Shown here: one piece after another, positions 59,994 through 64,000 of the stretch
Layout of the letters: each line of letters begins with the position of its first letter
Numbering within the stretch: the first letter of the stretch is position 1
From: Vitellaria paradoxa
Taxonomy: Eukaryota; Streptophyta; Magnoliopsida; Ericales; Sapotaceae
DNA: 64,000 nucleotides
Direction of reading: 5' to 3'
NCBI GenBank assembly: GCA_019916065.1
Contig: CM034233.1
Location: 55,421,947 to 55,485,946, forward strand
Program-made: the position numbers and the translations under genes
The notes under the pieces: model-generated
Seen by the model: only the letters and a program-made list of their open reading frames with translations
Database searches by the model: none
Told to the model about the DNA's origin: nothing

Positions 59994-62900
59994 ATGATCA
60001 TTTCCTGTTGGAATATCAGGGGCTTCAACAACCCCTTGAAACATAAAGGAATGTTTGAGCACCTGAGAAAGAATAAAGTAGACATTATGGGTATATTAGA
60101 CACACAGCTAAAGCAGTGTAAAGCACAGGAGGCTGTTAAGAGGAAGTTTGCAAAGTGGAAGAGTGCAGACAACTTCCAGCAACACCCTACTGGAAGGATT
60201 TTGATCTTCTGGAACCCAGCTAAAGTACAATTGGATGTGGTAGACAGTTAAGAGCAGGTAATTCATTGCCATACTACCTGTTTAATAACTTCAAACAAGT
60301 TCATAATTAGCTTTGTGTATGCCTATAATTCCATAATGGGTAGAAGGTTATTATGAAATAATTTATATCAATTTAATGATGCAATGAATCTCCCTTGGCT
60401 GATTATGGGAGACTTTAACAACTTGTTAGAGTATAATGAAAGGAAAAATGGTAGGCTAGTTACAAGCTATGAAATAAGAGATTTCATGCAGTGTTGTAGG
60501 TCCATTGGGTTCACAGACCTTAGATTCTCTGGCTCATTTCTTACCTGAACTAATAAGTCAACTCGGAGCAAATTAGACAGGGCTATGGTCAATGATAGAT
60601 GGAAGCAGCAGGGAATGAGAGCCTTTGCAAACTTTGGATTGCCAGGATTGCATTCTGACCATGCTCACTGCACAGTCACAGTATTTGAAGAAGTTTAGAC
60701 AGTTGCTAGGCCCTTCAAGTTTTTCAACATGTGGACTCAACATGAAGATTTCATGGCCACAGTGGAGCAGACCTGGAGTAAGTATTTCAGAGGAAACAGC
60801 ATGTTCTTACTCTGTAAAAAACTTCAAGCTCTCAAAGCACCCCTCAAGGAGTTAAACAAGAAGCATTTTGCCCATATTACAGCAAGAATAGAAGCAGCAT
60901 AGGCTAAATTACTAAGGCTACAATAGGTATTACATGATGATCCTAACAATTCTGCATTGCAGGAACAGATGGTAGGTATGAAGAAAGAGGCAATAAGATT
61001 AGCTGAAGCTGATAGGAGCTTTTGTGCTCAATTGGCCAAGGCTAAGTATTTAAAGAATAGTGATAGAGGTATTAGTTATTTTCATCAACTAATTAAGTGG
61101 AACAGAGAGAGGAATCAAGTGGTTGCTTTAACACTTAAGAATGGGGCTGTTACAACTTCTCAGTAACAGGTCAACAATGCTTTTGTGGAGTACTACCAAA
61201 AATTGTTAGGCAGCAAGGAGAGCAAAATCCACTTGGACAGGACTATCATTGAAGAAGGTAAGCTGGTGAGTGAAGAACAAGCCAACAGTTTGATCCAACT
61301 AGTCACCAAGGAAAAAATCAAGGAAGCACTCTTTTCCATAGGAGATGACAAAGCTCCAGGACTAGATGATTACTCATTAGGCTTCTTTAAGAAGGCTTGG
61401 AGTGTAGTAAGAGAGGATTTCTGTTAAGCTGTCCTAAAGTTTTTCAACTCTGGTCAGATCCTTAAATAGATCAATCATACTCTGATAGCCTTAATTCCCA
61501 AAAACCGCCAAGGCCTCTAAGATGGGGGAGTTTAGACTTATCTCATGCTGTAATGTGGTGTACAAAGTCATTGTTAAGATCCTAAATGCAAGAATTACCA
61601 CAATTCTGGATGAGTTAGTAGATAAGGCACAGTTTGCTTTCATTCCAAGAAGGAGTATGGTAGAAAACATTTTCCTGGTTCAAGAATTGCTGAGGTACTA
61701 CACATGGAAAATGATGTCCCTTAGATGCATGCTAAAGATTGACTTGAGGAAAGCCTATGACACTATTGTTTGGGGATTCATTGAAGAACTCCTCAAAGCC
61801 TTCAAGCTACTAGAGGTCTATGTGGGATGGATAATACAATGTATCTCCACTACTTCATTCTCATTATCCATTAATGGCTCATTAAATGATTTTTTCAAAG
61901 GCCAGAGAGGATTAAGATAGGGTGATCCTCTCTCCCCATCTTTATTTGTGCTTTGCATGGAATAACTATTTAGGAGCCTAGAAAAATTGAGAAGTAATGA
62001 AGACTTCAATTTTCATCCTAAGTGTAAGGTGCTGGGGTTAAACCATTTGGCCTTTGCCGATGATTTAATCCTATTTGCCAGAGGGGATGTTCACTCCATA
62101 TCACTAATTATGGATAAGTTTGTGGAATTTGGGAATTATTCAGGCTTAAAAGCTAACATGGAGACATCTAGCCTTTATGCAACATGTGTTAACAGGGAGG
62201 TATTGGAGGAAATGAAGATGGTGACGGGTCTTAAAAGTGGTAGTTTTCCTTTTAGATACCTGGGCATTCCATTAGTTGCATCAAGGTTAACTATAACTCA
62301 ATATAGTCCCTTTGTGAGTAAGTTGGCAGACTATCTAAGTTCTTGGGCAGGAAACTCACTGTCTTATGCTAGAAAGATTGAACTGGTTAGATTTATATTG
62401 CAAGGAGTGTAGTACTTTTGGCTGTCTATCCTCTTAATTTCAGATGCAGTAAGGCATAAAGTCACCAACTTATGAAGAAACTTTCTACGAGGAGGGAAAA
62501 GCTTCCTACAAAAGAAGCCACTTGTTAGCTGGAAGGAGGTCTATCTACCAAAAATAGAAGGTGGGCAGGGATTAAAATGTCTCAAGACATGGAACAAGGC
62601 CTTACTTTCTAAAACTCTATGGGATTTCCACTCTAAGAGGGATTCTTTGTGGGTTCAATGGATTCATCATTTTTTTTTCAAGAGGGCCTCTCTGTGGGAT
62701 TATCAGGTGAAAAAGCAAGACTCTCCCCTAATGAAACTGCTAATGGGCACCAGAGATGAAATAACTAACAAAGAAGGCTCTAACCAAGCAGCTCAGCAGC
62801 TGATACAAAGCTGGCTAATTCAAGGGAAATTGAGTACCAAGAAAGCTTATGACTACTTTAGAATTAAAGGGCAGTCTAGCAAATGGACAAAGGTGGTATG

Positions 62901-63288
62901 GAATAGCAGCATCATGCCCAAGCATGCTTTCAATCTTTGGCTAGCAATGAAGGAAAAGTTGAGAACAAAGGATAAATTTCCAGCAACTGACAGATACTAT
63001 GTTTTGTGCAAGACAACAGAAGAATCTGCTAAGCACTTGTATTTTGAATGTAATTTTGTTAAGCAGGTTTGGAGTGCCATTAAAGATTGGCTCAAAATTT
63101 TCAAGTTCCTTAATACGCTTAAAGCAGCAATCAAATGGTTAATTAAAGAGGCAAAAGGAATAAGCATCCATTCAAAGGCTAAGAAGATTGGCCTAGCAGC
63201 TACAATCTACACTATATGGGAGACTAGAAACTTGATAATGTATGAAGATAAGATAAGAGTATCAGATGTAGTAGTTAAAAAGATTTAA
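59994..63288 (+). pseudogene. LINE ORF2 (endonuclease, reverse transcriptase)
   Basis: The start is MIISCWNIRGFNNPLKHK. Endonuclease (APE-type): WNIRGFN, LDTQLK, IMGDFNNLLEY, SKLDRAMVND and GLHSDHA up to about 60660. Reverse transcriptase: DKAPGLDDYSLGFFKK (61350), SCCNVVYKVIVKILNAR, QFAFIPRRSMVENI, KIDLRKAYDTI, GLR-stop-GDPLSPSLF (61918) and the catalytic FADDLILF (62053-62064 for FADD), here intact. A C-terminal zf-RVT region follows (MPKHAFNLWLAMKEKLRTKD ... AKHLYFEC, about 62920-63060). Over ten in-frame stops, mostly at Gln, Trp or Arg positions of the family. Confidence 0.92.
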
Positions 63289-63512
63289 GTCCAAGTCTAC
63301 AGGATTTTAAGCTACTTACACCTAGATATACCTGGGAATGAGTTGCTTTGATGTAATAGTTGGAAGTGAATCTTTTATGTATTTTTTGATGATGTATGAT
63401 CCAATGTAAAGATGATAGGACTATCTTACTCATGGTTATACCCAGAGTAATGTATGATCCAATGTACATATTTTTTGGTAAATGAATACATTTATTTACA
63501 GATAAAAAAAAA

Positions 63513-63527
63513 AAGTAAGTAGGTAAA
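63513..63527. repeat. LINE target-site duplication, right copy
   Basis: Identical to 57893-57907. Its first A bases overlap in identity with the poly(A) tail. Confidence 0.9.
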
Positions 63528-63569
63528 TATATGCTAATATAGCCTCAGCACAGAATAAGGTGTATATGA

Positions 63570-63977
63570 TGATGATTAACGAATCACATCCACACATGAT
63601 CAGTTGCTACTGCCCCCGAAGCAATCCCTGATATTTGACAAGTCGTACGGTAATGTAACCCACAATGAGGTATGCATAAAGTATGAATAGAACGATAGAG
63701 TGACGTAGAAGGTAAAATGAGTGAGTAAAAACAGTGAACAGTAGGAATTCTTTTCTCTATCACATACCTTCCACAACTGGGTTGTCTGTGATTTATACAT
63801 TTACAAAATAGACTGTTCAGATTTCCTATAGGCTAGATACATCATCCTATATTAACTATGGATATATGAATCTACGGATACATGAATATACATCTTCCTA
63901 GATGAATACATTAATTACAGATACATTAATAACATCAATTAGCAATTATTGTTGAAAGACTTTCCTATTTTCCAACA
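63570..63977 (-). repeat. 3' LTR of a copia element (element continues to the right)
   Basis: On the minus strand the LTR begins TGTTGGAAAATAGGAAAG at 63977, directly after the polypurine tract. The other end is not certain; 63570 is a rough estimate. Internal short repeats (ATACATTAATTACAG / ATACATTAATAAC) occur at 63905-63935. Confidence 0.7.
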
Positions 63978-63991
63978 CTCCCCCTCAAGTT
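63978..63991 (-). other. Polypurine tract of the right-edge copia element
   Basis: The minus strand reads AACTTGAGGGGGAG before TGTTGG, the common copia form. Confidence 0.8.
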
Positions 63992-64000
63992 GGCTTGAAG

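Larger units (their letters stand above)
57908..63512 (+). mobile_element. Full-length L1-clade LINE, inactivated
   Basis: About 5.6 kb between perfect 15-bp duplications (57893-57907 and 63513-63527), with a 570-bp 5' UTR, two ORFs, a 3' UTR with GTATGATCCAATGTA twice (63397, 63453) and a poly(A) tail at 63504-63514. Structure and the zf-RVT tail are those of plant L1 elements. Both ORFs hold many stops, so it is dead although its ends are complete. Confidence 0.93.

Noticed and set aside
59681..60172. 163-codon minus-strand ORF
   Set aside because: Complement of LINE ORF1/ORF2; cysteine- and leucine-rich as expected of a shadow frame.

Overview
The window is nuclear DNA of a flowering plant, almost certainly a eudicot. 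It is AT-rich and gene-poor, has spliceosomal introns, and carries a plant organelle-editing PPR gene, an ATL-type RING-H2 gene and plant transposon lineages (Ty3 Tat, Ty3 Tekay-like, Ty1/copia, L1 LINE, TRIM, MITEs). The species cannot be named from sequence alone. Only two host genes look intact: an intronless PPR editing factor closest to Arabidopsis SLO2 (18000-20021, +) and an ATL78-like E3 ubiquitin ligase (46953-47654, +). A third host locus (23179-26996, +) is a decayed RIO2 protein-kinase pseudogene that keeps its exon-intron structure.

Layout. 1-14865: a decayed Ty3 retrotransposon of the Tat lineage on the minus strand (5' LTR 14132-14865, gag, protease, RT, RNase H, integrase). 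Its long 3' region holds an ANTISENSE (+ strand) open frame of the plant-mobile-domain family with a clean 86-bp intron, plus five tandem-repeat arrays and an inserted MITE; the 3' LTR runs off the left edge. 14866-17999: AT-rich spacer, a GA/CT-rich leader-like block and a small MITE. 18000-20021: the SLO2-like gene. 20022-29456: spacer, the RIO2 pseudogene and unassigned sequence. 29457-31881: a cluster of six MITE-like elements. 32659-33822: a complete TRIM-like mini-retrotransposon with a GTTAT target duplication. 34430-42800: nested Tekay-like LTR and gag remnants, split by a complete but pol-less copia element (37343-41488, target duplication ACATA). 42819-45113: a diverged 450-bp direct duplication. 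46639-47654: the ATL gene with its promoter. 48597-50693: a DNA element with 260-270-bp terminal inverted repeats and a nested MITE. 54768-56630: a probable solo LTR. 57908-63512: a full-length L1 LINE with a perfect 15-bp target duplication, many stops. The right edge ends in the 3' LTR and polypurine tract of another copia element (minus strand).

Themes. The large transposons are dead. Most recognisable nonsense changes in the Tat element and the LINE are C-to-T or G-to-A transitions (Gln, Arg or Trp codons to stops), as expected from deamination of methylated cytosine. The Tat element has also lost a catalytic Asp to Asn in each of protease, RT and integrase, while RNase H keeps its acidic residues. 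The most unusual feature is the spliced antisense plant-mobile-domain gene inside the Tat element together with its repeat arrays. Extra ORFs and variable 3' repeats are known for this lineage, so the intron and array arrangement, not the ORF itself, may be new. No tRNA, rRNA or CRISPR was recognised.
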